Origin: Candidatus Aminicenantota bacterium
GTDB taxonomy: Bacteria > Acidobacteriota > Aminicenantia > Aminicenantales > Saccharicenantaceae
Length of the DNA stretch: 5,939 bases
Reading direction: 5' to 3'
Assembly: GCA_026393955.1 (NCBI GenBank)
Contig: JAPKZE010000024.1
Coordinates: 1-5,939 of the forward strand
A program made the translations under genes and the position numbers. Positions within the stretch are counted from its first letter, which is position 1; every line of letters starts with the position of its first letter. Below the pieces are notes generated by a model. That model worked only from the letters and a program-made list of their open reading frames with translations. It did no database searches and had not been told where the DNA came from. Shown one piece after another: positions 1 through 5,536 of this stretch.

Positions 1-56
1 TCCCGATGCCGGCTAAATCACCGCTTTATGCTCACTTCGCGATACCCCTCGGCCCC

Positions 57-1538
57 TCATTCTGCAGCCTTTACTTTTTTTGGGAAGAACTTCTCCAAAT
101 CCTCGGGCTTGGGCTTCGGCGTCAGCAGGCTGACGATGATCAGGGCGCCCAGAGAGGCGATGAGCGACGGGTAGATGATCGGGATGCCCCAGGGATCGCC
201 GTCGGGGGCCGGGATGCCGGGGATCTTGGACAGGGCGAAGAAGACGAGACAGACGACCGTCCCGGCGATGATCGAGGCCAAGCCGCCCGCTCTGGTCACC
301 CGCTTCCAGGCGAGCGCCGCGATGAGGGCCGGCGTGATGGCCACGCCGTAGATGGTGTAGGCGAAGAAGCTCATCTCCAGGACGGATTTGAGCTGGGTGG
401 CCAGCAGAAAGGCCACGACGCCGATGGCCACGATGAGGACCTTCTGCAGGGCGACCAGGTTCTTCGGGTTGGCGTCCTTATTCAGGAAGCGCTGGTAGAT
501 GTCGCGCATGAGGGTCGTCGAGGGCGAGAGGAGGTAGTTCATGCCCGTGGAGATGACCACGGCGCAGGCCGCGCCGAGCAGCAGCACGCCGACGGGGAAG
601 GGGACCATCTGTTTCGCCGCCATCAGGACGACCTTGCCGCCGGCCTTGGGCAGGCTCAGGTCGATCTGGCCCTTGAGCTTGCTGAAGGCGAAGACGGCGA
701 TGACGACGACGATGGTCTCGACGAAGATCGTCCCGACCGTCCACCAGGCCACGGCCTTCTTGGCGTCCTTGCCCGACTTGGCGCTGTAGAACTTCTGGTA
801 CATGCTCTGCACGCCGAGCAGCAGGAACATCGTCGACAGGAAGTAGCCGATGGCCTTGAGCCAGGGGTGGACGCCGAACTGGGTGTTGACGACGGCGAAA
901 TAGCCCGGCTCGAGCGCGGCCTTGGCCGCCGGCAGCCCCCCCGCGGCGGTGACGACGAAGGGCACGGCGAGCAGGCAGGCCAGGACGATGATGATCCCGT
1001 TCGGCAGGTCCGTGTAGGCGATGGCCACCATGCCGCCGAGCGCGGTGAACAGGATGACGAAGGCGGCGGCGATGAGCGTCCCCGTCGCTTCCGAGATCTT
1101 GCCGTCGGTGATGACGTTGAGGATGAAGCCGCCGGCGACGAACTGGTAGGAGACGATGGAGACGAAGGACAGGATGAGAGCGACGGCCCCGAAAAGGCGG
1201 GCGGCCGGGCCGTAGCGGACCTCGAGGACATCGCCCACCGTGTACTGCCCGAAGGTGTGGATCTTGGCCGCCAGGAAGTAGATGAGGATGATCCCGACCC
1301 AGGCGCCGGCGGCCAGCCACAGGGCCGAGAAGCCGGCCTTGGAGGCGAATTCCGCGCCGCTAATGAACGTCCCGGAGCCGATCCAGGTGCAGATCAGGGT
1401 GAAGACCATGACCTGCCACTTGAGGCTCCGGCCGGCGACCATGAACTGCTCCTGGCTCTTGATCCGCCGCGAGCGGATGAAGTTCAGGACCGTCAGGGCG
1501 ATCAGGTAGGCGAGGATGATGATGAGGTACGTCGACAT
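57..1538 (-). CDS. Sodium:solute symporter (SSS/SSF family, 13 predicted TM)
   Basis: Inner-membrane secondary transporter of the sodium:solute symporter family (Pfam SSF, TC 2.A.21), which uses the Na+ gradient to import small solutes such as sugars, amino acids or carboxylates. The 493 residues contain about 13 hydrophobic segments, roughly at 3-21, 43-62, 72-92, 115-141, 151-170, 180-200, 229-245, 264-285, 314-337, 363-382, 388-410, 418-437 and 453-472, as expected for the LeuT-fold SSS group. Family hallmarks seen: GRSLKW (36-41) followed by the broken helix around WIGSGTFISG (52-61); GGMVAIAYTD (168-177); QSMYQKFYSAKS (244-255); and the helix ending STGMNYLLSPSTTLMRDIY (330-348). Ser330/Thr331 align by pattern with the Na2-site Ser/Thr pair of the family. 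The C-terminus is a short charged Lys/Pro/Glu tail. The ATG at 1538 is supported by AAGGAGG five bases upstream. The gene begins 31 bases after the smc stop, so cotranscription is likely. The substrate cannot be assigned from sequence alone; no partner enzyme is adjacent. Confidence 0.93.
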   Translation of the reverse strand: MSTYLIIILAYLIALTVLNFIRSRRIKSQEQFMVAGRSLKWQVMVFTLICTWIGSGTFISGAEFASKAGFSALWLAAGAWVGIILIYFLAAKIHTFGQYTVGDVLEVRYGPAARLFGAVALILSFVSIVSYQFVAGGFILNVITDGKISEATGTLIAAAFVILFTALGGMVAIAYTDLPNGIIIVLACLLAVPFVVTAAGGLPAAKAALEPGYFAVVNTQFGVHPWLKAIGYFLSTMFLLLGVQSMYQKFYSAKSGKDAKKAVAWWTVGTIFVETIVVVIAVFAFSKLKGQIDLSLPKAGGKVVLMAAKQMVPFPVGVLLLGAACAVVISTGMNYLLSPSTTLMRDIYQRFLNKDANPKNLVALQKVLIVAIGVVAFLLATQLKSVLEMSFFAYTIYGVAITPALIAALAWKRVTRAGGLASIIAGTVVCLVFFALSKIPGIPAPDGDPWGIPIIYPSLIASLGALIIVSLLTPKPKPEDLEKFFPKKVKAAE

Positions 1539-1543
1539 GCCGT

Positions 1544-1550
1544 CCTCCTT
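1544..1550 (-). promoter_or_regulatory. Shine-Dalgarno of the symporter gene
   Basis: The minus strand reads AAGGAGG here, five bases before the ATG at 1538. It fixes the symporter start and lies inside the 31-base gap after the smc stop codon. This suggests independent translation initiation on a shared transcript rather than translational coupling. Confidence 0.8.
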
Positions 1551-1569
1551 CGGGCCGGGGCGACCGGCG

Positions 1570-4500
1570 CTAGACTTCGAGATCGGGCGGCAGCTCGCCG
1601 CCTTTCCGCTCGAGCTTCACCGACAGCAGCCGGGTCATGTTTGGCTCGGCCTTGGTCGTGCCGTAGATGTAGTCGGCCACTTCCATCGTTTTGTAGTTGT
1701 GGGTGATCAGGATGAACTGCGTCTGCTGCTTGATCGTCTTGAGGAGGTCGAGGAAGCGGGCCAGGTTGACGTCGTCGAGGGCCGCGTCGACCTCGTCCAG
1801 GAAACAGAACGGCGAGGGCCGGTAGCGGAACAGGGCGAAGAGGAAGGCCAGCGAGGTCAGCGATTTTTCGCCGCCCGAAAGGAGCGACAGATTTTGGACG
1901 CGCTTGCCCGGCGGCTGGGCCACGATCTCGACGCCGCTCTCGAGCGGGTTGTCCGGCTCGAGGAGCTTGACCTCGGCGTTGCCGCCCTTGAAGAGCGCGG
2001 TGAAGAGATCGCCGAAGTTCTTGTTGACCTGCTCCAGGGCCTTGAGGAACTGGTCCTTGCTCTCCTCGTCGATCCTGCGGATGGCCTCGACGGTCGAGGT
2101 GATGGAGTCGCGGAGGTCCTGCCGCTGCTGGCTCAGGAATTCGAAACGCGTCTTCTGCTCGACGAACTCCTCCTCGGCCATCAGGTTGACGGCCTTGAAG
2201 CGGTTGAGCGCCTCGCGGGATTCCTCGAGCTCCTTCTCGACGTCCTCGTCGGTCATCCCGGCCAGGGGCCGCCACTTCTTCGTCGTCCGGCGGGTTTTCG
2301 TAGCCTCGGCCGACCCTTCGCCGGCGGCGGCTTCCCCGGGTCCCGCGGCTTCCGCCGCGCCGTTCTCCTCGGTCTCGTCCTCGGGGATCTCCTCGGCCTC
2401 GGTTTCTTCCGCGGCGGGGGGGGCGGGGGGCTCGGTCTCGGCCGCCCGGGCTTCGGCCCGGAGCTCGGTCAGGGTCTTCTTGAGCTCCTGCCAGCACATC
2501 TCGTCGAGGTTGACCAGGTCGCGTTCGACCTCGGCCTTGCGGATCTCGTGGCGGACCCGCTCGTTCTTGACGGCCTCCTCCTCCTGCCGGCTCGTCTGCA
2601 GGGCCCCTTCGGCGTCCTCGAGGGCCCGGCGGATCCTCCCCAGCTCGCCCTCCGTGGCCTCGAGCCCGGTCTCGGCGGCGACTCGTTCCTCGCCGAGGAC
2701 GCGGGCGCCCTCCCGGAGCCCGGCGATCTCTTCGCGCAGGCGGGCCTGGTCCTCGTCGCTCCGCCGGATGTCGGCCTCGAGCAGCTGGATCTTGGCCCCG
2801 GCCGCCTCCTTGCGCTTTTCCGCGCCCCGGATCTGATCGTTCAGGCCGTTGATCTTCTCCTGAACGAGGTCGTGGCCGGCTTTGGTCTCGAAGAAGCGGC
2901 GCTCGAGCCCTTCGGCCTCGGCGACGAGACCGGCGTAGGACTTCTCCTGCGCCTCGATGCCGTCCTTGAGGGAACGGGCCTCCGCCTCGATGCGGGCCAG
3001 GCCTGCCCCGGTCCCTTGGAGGGCCTCGCCGAGGCGGCTCTTCTCGCCCCTCAGGACGTCGAGCTCGCGGCCGATGATCGACTGGTTCGTGCGGATCTTC
3101 TCGCCCTCGCCGAGCCCGTAGCGCTGCTCGCGCTCCCGGTCCTGGAGGACGCGCTCCGTCTGGTCGAGGTCCGCGCGGATCCCGGCCAGGTCGGACTCGA
3201 GCGCTTCGAGGTCCTTCGACTTCGATCCGATCTCGGCGATGACGGGCAGGGTGTCGCTTTCGAACCGCTCGACCTCGGCTTCGAGCTTGCGGATCTCCGA
3301 GGCCAGGGCGACGGCGCCCTCGGCCTTCTGCCCGAGCCGGAGCAGGCCGGAGGAGAGGAGCAGGTCCCCGGAGGGCGTCAGGAAATTCAATTCGGGGTGC
3401 TCGAGCCAGGCCCGGACCGCGTCGCCGATCTCCCCGACGATGACGGCGTCCTCGAGCCCGGCCAGGCGGTCCTTGAGCCGCTCGTCGGGCTCGATGAGGC
3501 TCCGGAGCTGCCCGATGACACCGGGCCGGCTCAGGACTTCGGCGGGGATCGCGGGCCTGGCCGCCGCGGGCACGAGCAGGTAATTGCCGCGCAGGCCCGC
3601 CGGCAGGCCGCTCAGGAACTCTTCGGCCGGGACGACGCGCGACCGGGCGCTGTCCCGCCAGAAGGCGTCGAACAGGACGGCGTTCTCGGCGTTCGTCCGG
3701 ATGAGGTCGGCCAGGATGCCGAGGCCTCCCGGGACCTCGTCGGCCGGGCTCTCCTCCCGGGCTTTCTCGTCGATCTTGCGGAGGGCCTGGAGGTGATAGG
3801 CCGATTCGTCCCGCCGCGTTCTCAGGGCGTCGAGCCGGCGCCGGAACTCCTCGAGGCCGGAGCGCGCGGCGGCGATCGCCGCCTTGACGTCCTCCGCCCG
3901 CCCGATGAGGGCCTCCCGGGTGGCGCGTGCGTCGGCGATGTCCCGTTCGATCGCGGCCGTCCGCTCGGTGTTCTCGACGAGCATCCCGTCGTGCTCGCCC
4001 AACTGGCCGGCGAGCTTCTCTTCCTGGCGGAGGAGGAGCTCGAGCTCCTTCTCGGCGCGGGCGCTCTCGTTTTTCGACTCGGTCAGGGCCTGGAGGGCCT
4101 GGAGATAGAATCCGCGCAGGCGCTCGGTCTCCTGTTCGGAGCGATACCGGGCGTCCTTCGCGGCGGCGAGGCCGGTCGCGGAGGATTCGACCTCGGCTCT
4201 GTTGGCCTCGAGCGATCCTTCGAGGCCGGCCAAGCGCCCCTTGAGCTCCTCGATCTCCCGGGTCAGGTAGAGGACGTCCTCGAGCAGCTCGTCGCGGTCG
4301 GCCTGGGCCCGTTTCTTCTTTTCCTCGAAGAACTCGATCCGCTTCGATCCGCTCTCGATGTCGCTCTCGGTCCGGGCGGCCCGGGATTTCAGGCCGAAGA
4401 GACTCTCCTGGCCGTCCTTTAGGACCTTTTCGAGGTCCCAGAGCTCCTTGCGCCGGGCCGCGGCGTCCTTCTCCTCGTTCCGCAGCCGGGCCGTCGCCTC

Positions 4501-5253
4501 GTTCTCGCGGAGGAGCCCCGCCTCGTAGAGGGCCGAGGCTTCCTGCCGGGTCTTTTCGAGGACGACGAGCTTGCGCTGATAGTGATGGGACGTCAGCTCG
4601 CGGATCCGCTCGCGCAGGCGCCGGTAGCGGTTGGCCGCCTGGGCCTGGCGCTGCAGGGAGTTCTTGGCCTTCTCGACCTCGATGATGATGTCCTCGAGGC
4701 GGATGAGGTTCTGTTCGGTGCTGTCGAGCTTCGACTGGGCCTGGCGCTTCTTGTCCTTGTAGTAGGCCGTGCCGGCGGCCTCTTCGATGAACAGCCGCTT
4801 CTCGGCCGGCTTGGAGGTGACGAAGGTGCCGATCGAGCCTTGCTCGATGACGAAGTACTCCTTCTCGCCGATAGCGTGCTTCCAGAGCTCGTCCTGGATG
4901 TCCCGGAGGCGGACGGTCTTGCCGTTGATCCGGTATTCGTTCTCGCCGGAGCGGAAGGCCCGGTGGGAGATGACGAGCTCCTGGTCGTCCCCGGACAGGG
5001 TCAGGACGGCGTCGGCCATGCTGAGGGCGGGCCGCTTGGCGTTGCCGGAAAAGATGACTTCCTCGGTCCGGTCGCCGCGGACGGTCTTGTGGCGGTGCCC
5101 GCCGAGCGACCAGAGCATGGCGTCGACGAGATTGCTCTTGCCGGTTCCGTTCGGCCCGACGATGGCCGTGAGGCCGGGATGGAAGACGATCTTGGTCCTT
5201 TCGGCGAAGGACTTGAAACCCTGAAGCTCAAGCTTCTTGATGATCATGCTCAT
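1570..5253 (-). CDS. smc: Chromosome segregation/condensation ATPase SMC
   Basis: SMC subunit of the bacterial condensin (Smc-ScpAB), which dimerises at the hinge and loops and compacts DNA near the origin in an ATP-dependent way. Domains by residue: N-terminal ATPase head 1-165 with FKSF (13-16), Walker A GPNGTGKSN (33-41), the R-loop region near 57-70 and a Q-loop at Gln138-Gly139 before the IEEAAG block (156-161); N-terminal coiled coil about 165-500; hinge about 503-645; C-terminal coiled coil about 645-930; a low-complexity acidic insert about 935-996; then the A-VNL block (1021-1024, canonical GPVNL) and C-terminal head. The latter has signature LSGGEKS (1125-1131), Walker B ending FLDEVD (1151-1156, Asp1153/Glu1154), D-loop ALDD (1158-1161) and switch His1185 in ITHN. 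All catalytic motifs are intact, so it should be active. At 1227 residues it is slightly longer than the usual 1150-1200, mostly because of the insert. The start at 5253 lacks a strong Shine-Dalgarno; Met3 (5247) is an alternative. scpA and scpB are not in the window. Full-length SMC architecture with a globular hinge and no zinc hook argues against RecN, SbcC or MukB. Confidence 0.97.
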   Translation of the reverse strand: MSMIIKKLELQGFKSFAERTKIVFHPGLTAIVGPNGTGKSNLVDAMLWSLGGHRHKTVRGDRTEEVIFSGNAKRPALSMADAVLTLSGDDQELVISHRAFRSGENEYRINGKTVRLRDIQDELWKHAIGEKEYFVIEQGSIGTFVTSKPAEKRLFIEEAAGTAYYKDKKRQAQSKLDSTEQNLIRLEDIIIEVEKAKNSLQRQAQAANRYRRLRERIRELTSHHYQRKLVVLEKTRQEASALYEAGLLRENEATARLRNEEKDAAARRKELWDLEKVLKDGQESLFGLKSRAARTESDIESGSKRIEFFEEKKKRAQADRDELLEDVLYLTREIEELKGRLAGLEGSLEANRAEVESSATGLAAAKDARYRSEQETERLRGFYLQALQALTESKNESARAEKELELLLRQEEKLAGQLGEHDGMLVENTERTAAIERDIADARATREALIGRAEDVKAAIAAARSGLEEFRRRLDALRTRRDESAYHLQALRKIDEKAREESPADEVPGGLGILADLIRTNAENAVLFDAFWRDSARSRVVPAEEFLSGLPAGLRGNYLLVPAAARPAIPAEVLSRPGVIGQLRSLIEPDERLKDRLAGLEDAVIVGEIGDAVRAWLEHPELNFLTPSGDLLLSSGLLRLGQKAEGAVALASEIRKLEAEVERFESDTLPVIAEIGSKSKDLEALESDLAGIRADLDQTERVLQDREREQRYGLGEGEKIRTNQSIIGRELDVLRGEKSRLGEALQGTGAGLARIEAEARSLKDGIEAQEKSYAGLVAEAEGLERRFFETKAGHDLVQEKINGLNDQIRGAEKRKEAAGAKIQLLEADIRRSDEDQARLREEIAGLREGARVLGEERVAAETGLEATEGELGRIRRALEDAEGALQTSRQEEEAVKNERVRHEIRKAEVERDLVNLDEMCWQELKKTLTELRAEARAAETEPPAPPAAEETEAEEIPEDETEENGAAEAAGPGEAAAGEGSAEATKTRRTTKKWRPLAGMTDEDVEKELEESREALNRFKAVNLMAEEEFVEQKTRFEFLSQQRQDLRDSITSTVEAIRRIDEESKDQFLKALEQVNKNFGDLFTALFKGGNAEVKLLEPDNPLESGVEIVAQPPGKRVQNLSLLSGGEKSLTSLAFLFALFRYRPSPFCFLDEVDAALDDVNLARFLDLLKTIKQQTQFILITHNYKTMEVADYIYGTTKAEPNMTRLLSVKLERKGGELPPDLEV
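2266..2451 (-). other. Acidic Ala/Pro/Glu-rich insert within SMC (residues ~935-996)
   Basis: Low-complexity segment within smc, between the C-terminal coiled coil and the head-proximal helix. The first ~50 residues are almost only Glu, Ala, Pro, Gly and Thr and strongly acidic. They are followed by a short basic patch (KTRRTTKKWR, 986-995). No heptad pattern is visible, so it should be a flexible charged tether that interrupts the arm on one strand only. Bacterial SMCs often have a weakly conserved stretch just before the GPVNL motif, so this is probably an elaboration of a tolerant site rather than a new domain. On the plus strand the insert includes runs of eight G (2416-2423) and six G (2425-2430). 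Confidence 0.75.
3319..3747 (-). other. SMC hinge (dimerisation) domain, residues ~503-645
   Basis: Non-coiled globular segment between the two coiled-coil arms, rich in Gly, Leu, Val and Pro. It opens with PGGLGILADLI (508-518), the counterpart of the hinge start in other SMCs, and closes near the SGLLRLGQK segment (635-643). The usual hinge pattern of an AI-AALG helix followed by a VV-A strand is only loosely matched by the region at 524-546 (helix with FDAFW, then RSRVVPAEEFL). I infer a diverged but structurally normal hinge; the boundaries are approximate. Confidence 0.7.
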
Positions 5254-5285
5254 GGTGTCGAGGCGCTTTCAGTCGAGTGAGTCCG

Positions 5286-5297
5286 GCCCCCGGGGGC
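5286..5297. repeat. 12-bp GC palindrome in the smc leader
   Basis: The sequence GCCCCCGGGGGC is a perfect 12-bp palindrome about 33 bases upstream of the smc start. It has no loop, so it could form a hairpin only with unpaired central bases, or be a protein-binding site as duplex DNA. If the tentative smc promoter at 5311-5338 is right, this palindrome lies in the smc 5' untranslated leader. Confidence 0.5.
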
Positions 5298-5310
5298 GAG
5301 ACAGACGGCT

Positions 5311-5338
5311 ATTGTAAGCGAATCGCCCCCTTTTTGAA
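5311..5338 (-). promoter_or_regulatory. Tentative smc promoter
   Basis: On the minus strand a TACAAT hexamer (5311-5316, one mismatch from TATAAT) is preceded at 16 bases by TTCAAA (5333-5338, four matches to TTGACA). The -35 candidate sits in the loop and right arm of the C/G-rich hairpin at 5326-5344. This is the most AT-rich stretch upstream of smc. The -10 match is good, the -35 match modest, and sigma-70 consensus use in this organism is assumed. Transcription would start near 5304, leaving a leader of about 50 bases. Confidence 0.35.
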
Positions 5339-5344
5339 AGGGGG
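5326..5344. repeat. Perfect 8-bp C/G-rich stem-loop (dispersed-repeat-like)
   Basis: Arms CCCCCTTT (5326-5333) and AAAGGGGG (5337-5344) pair perfectly around the 3-base loop TTG. This type of C5T3/A3G5 hairpin followed by AATTGAGGG resembles short palindromes dispersed in many environmental bacterial genomes. It lies between divergent genes, so it is not positioned as a terminator for either one. It abuts the three-hairpin cluster at 5349-5455 but has a different stem sequence, which suggests a second repeat family. Confidence 0.7.
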
Positions 5345-5348
5345 AATT

Positions 5349-5379
5349 GAGGGACTGTCCCGGCAGGGGACTGTCCCTC
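5349..5379. repeat. REP-like hairpin 1: inverted pair of GGGACTGTCCC
   Basis: Two copies of the 11-base palindrome GGGACTGTCCC (5351-5361 and 5367-5377) are separated by five bases. Read together they form a 13-position stem from G5349/C5379 inwards, with one central T-T mismatch (5356/5372) and a 5-base loop (5362-5366). Each copy is itself self-complementary around its central T, so two alternative cruciforms are possible. Confidence 0.75.
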
Positions 5380-5386
5380 TTGAACG

Positions 5387-5415
5387 GGGGACATGTACCC
5401 TTGGTACGTGTCCCC
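5387..5415. repeat. REP-like hairpin 2: GGGGACATGTACC / GGTACGTGTCCCC
   Basis: Arms 5387-5399 and 5403-5415 give a 13-bp stem with a single T-G wobble (5394/5408) and the 3-base loop CTT (5400-5402). Its outer ends GGGGAC and GTCCCC match those of the flanking hairpins while the interior differs, so it looks like a variant member of the same family. It is the most stable stem in the cluster by inspection. Confidence 0.78.
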
Positions 5416-5426
5416 GGTTTCTCCGA

Positions 5427-5455
5427 AGGGACTGTCCCCGAAGGGGACTGTCCCT
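5427..5455. repeat. REP-like hairpin 3: inverted pair of GGGACTGTCCC
   Basis: Two further copies of GGGACTGTCCC (5428-5438 and 5444-5454) form a 13-position stem (arms 5427-5439 and 5443-5455) with a central T-T mismatch (5433/5449) and a GAA loop. The right half plus flank, GGGGACTGTCCCTCTTG (5443-5459), is an exact 17-base direct repeat of 5366-5382 from hairpin 1, 77 bases away. This indicates duplication of a unit rather than chance palindromes. Confidence 0.78.
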
Positions 5456-5456
5456 C

Positions 5457-5486
5457 TTGGGAATAAGAGCGCCCTTGAACTGTATT
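5457..5486 (+). promoter_or_regulatory. Tentative tonB promoter
   Basis: TTGGGA (5457-5462) and TGTATT (5481-5486), each with four matches to the sigma-70 hexamers, are 18 bases apart. The region 5475-5492 is the AT-richest part between the repeats and the gene. The TTG of the -35 comes from the TCTTG flank of the repeat unit. A small inverted repeat, TTGAA (5475-5479) / TTCAA (5485-5489), overlaps the -10 and could be an operator. The call is weak because both hexamers are imperfect. Confidence 0.25.
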
Positions 5487-5492
5487 CAATAT

Positions 5493-5510
5493 GGAAGCCG
5501 AAAGGCTCCC
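5493..5510 (+). promoter_or_regulatory. GAAA-tetraloop hairpin in the tonB leader
   Basis: AGCC (5496-5499) and GGCT (5504-5507) pair around a GAAA (GNRA) tetraloop. After one A-C mismatch, GG (5493-5494) pairs with CC (5509-5510). If tonB is transcribed from around 5492, this hairpin is at the very 5' end of the message, where such structures often stabilise RNA. It does not match a riboswitch consensus that I recognise. Confidence 0.4.
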
Positions 5511-5515
5511 GAGAA

Positions 5516-5533
5516 CGCTCCGATAAGGAGGCG
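5516..5533 (+). promoter_or_regulatory. Hairpin that could mask the tonB Shine-Dalgarno
   Basis: CTCC (5518-5521) pairs with GGAG (5527-5530) around GATAA. CG (5516-5517) extends the stem with CG (5532-5533) across a bulged G5531. Most of the ribosome binding site would be paired in this fold. The stem is short, so it may only moderate initiation, or the complementarity may be chance in a GC-rich leader. Confidence 0.35.
5525..5531 (+). promoter_or_regulatory. Shine-Dalgarno of the TonB-family gene
   Basis: AAGGAGG lies five bases before the ATG at 5537 and decides that start. It is the same motif and spacing as for the symporter gene, while smc has no comparable site. Confidence 0.85.
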
Positions 5534-5536
5534 ACC

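Noticed and set aside
1..56. Terminator or gene fragment after the symporter
   Set aside because: I see no stem with a T-tract and no RNA gene or coding fragment. The stretch is too short to judge further.
6..1706. 566-codon open frame on the plus strand opposite the symporter
   Set aside because: Its translation is Asp/Arg/Gly-rich and the frame is antisense to a well-supported 13-TM transporter. It is a GC-driven shadow.
1516..4422. 968-codon open frame on the plus strand opposite smc
   Set aside because: It is antisense to a clear SMC gene with all ATPase motifs. Its translation is a Leu/Gly/Glu/Asp-biased low-complexity string with no recognisable domain, which is typical of the reverse strand of a GC-rich gene. 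The same applies to 4582-5280 (plus).
5326..5344. Rho-independent terminator
   Set aside because: There is no T-tract after the stem on either strand, and the hairpin lies upstream of both divergent genes, where no transcript from this window needs to end.
5349..5459. CRISPR array
   Set aside because: The repeated 11-mers are self-palindromic and occur in inverted pairs with 3-5 base gaps. There are no regular spacers of 25-40 unique bases between identical longer repeats, and no cas genes are in the window.
5493..5536. Known riboswitch (c-di-GMP-I type) suggested by the GCCGAAAGGC motif
   Set aside because: The conserved core elements of that class are absent and the leader is too short, so only simple hairpins are supported.
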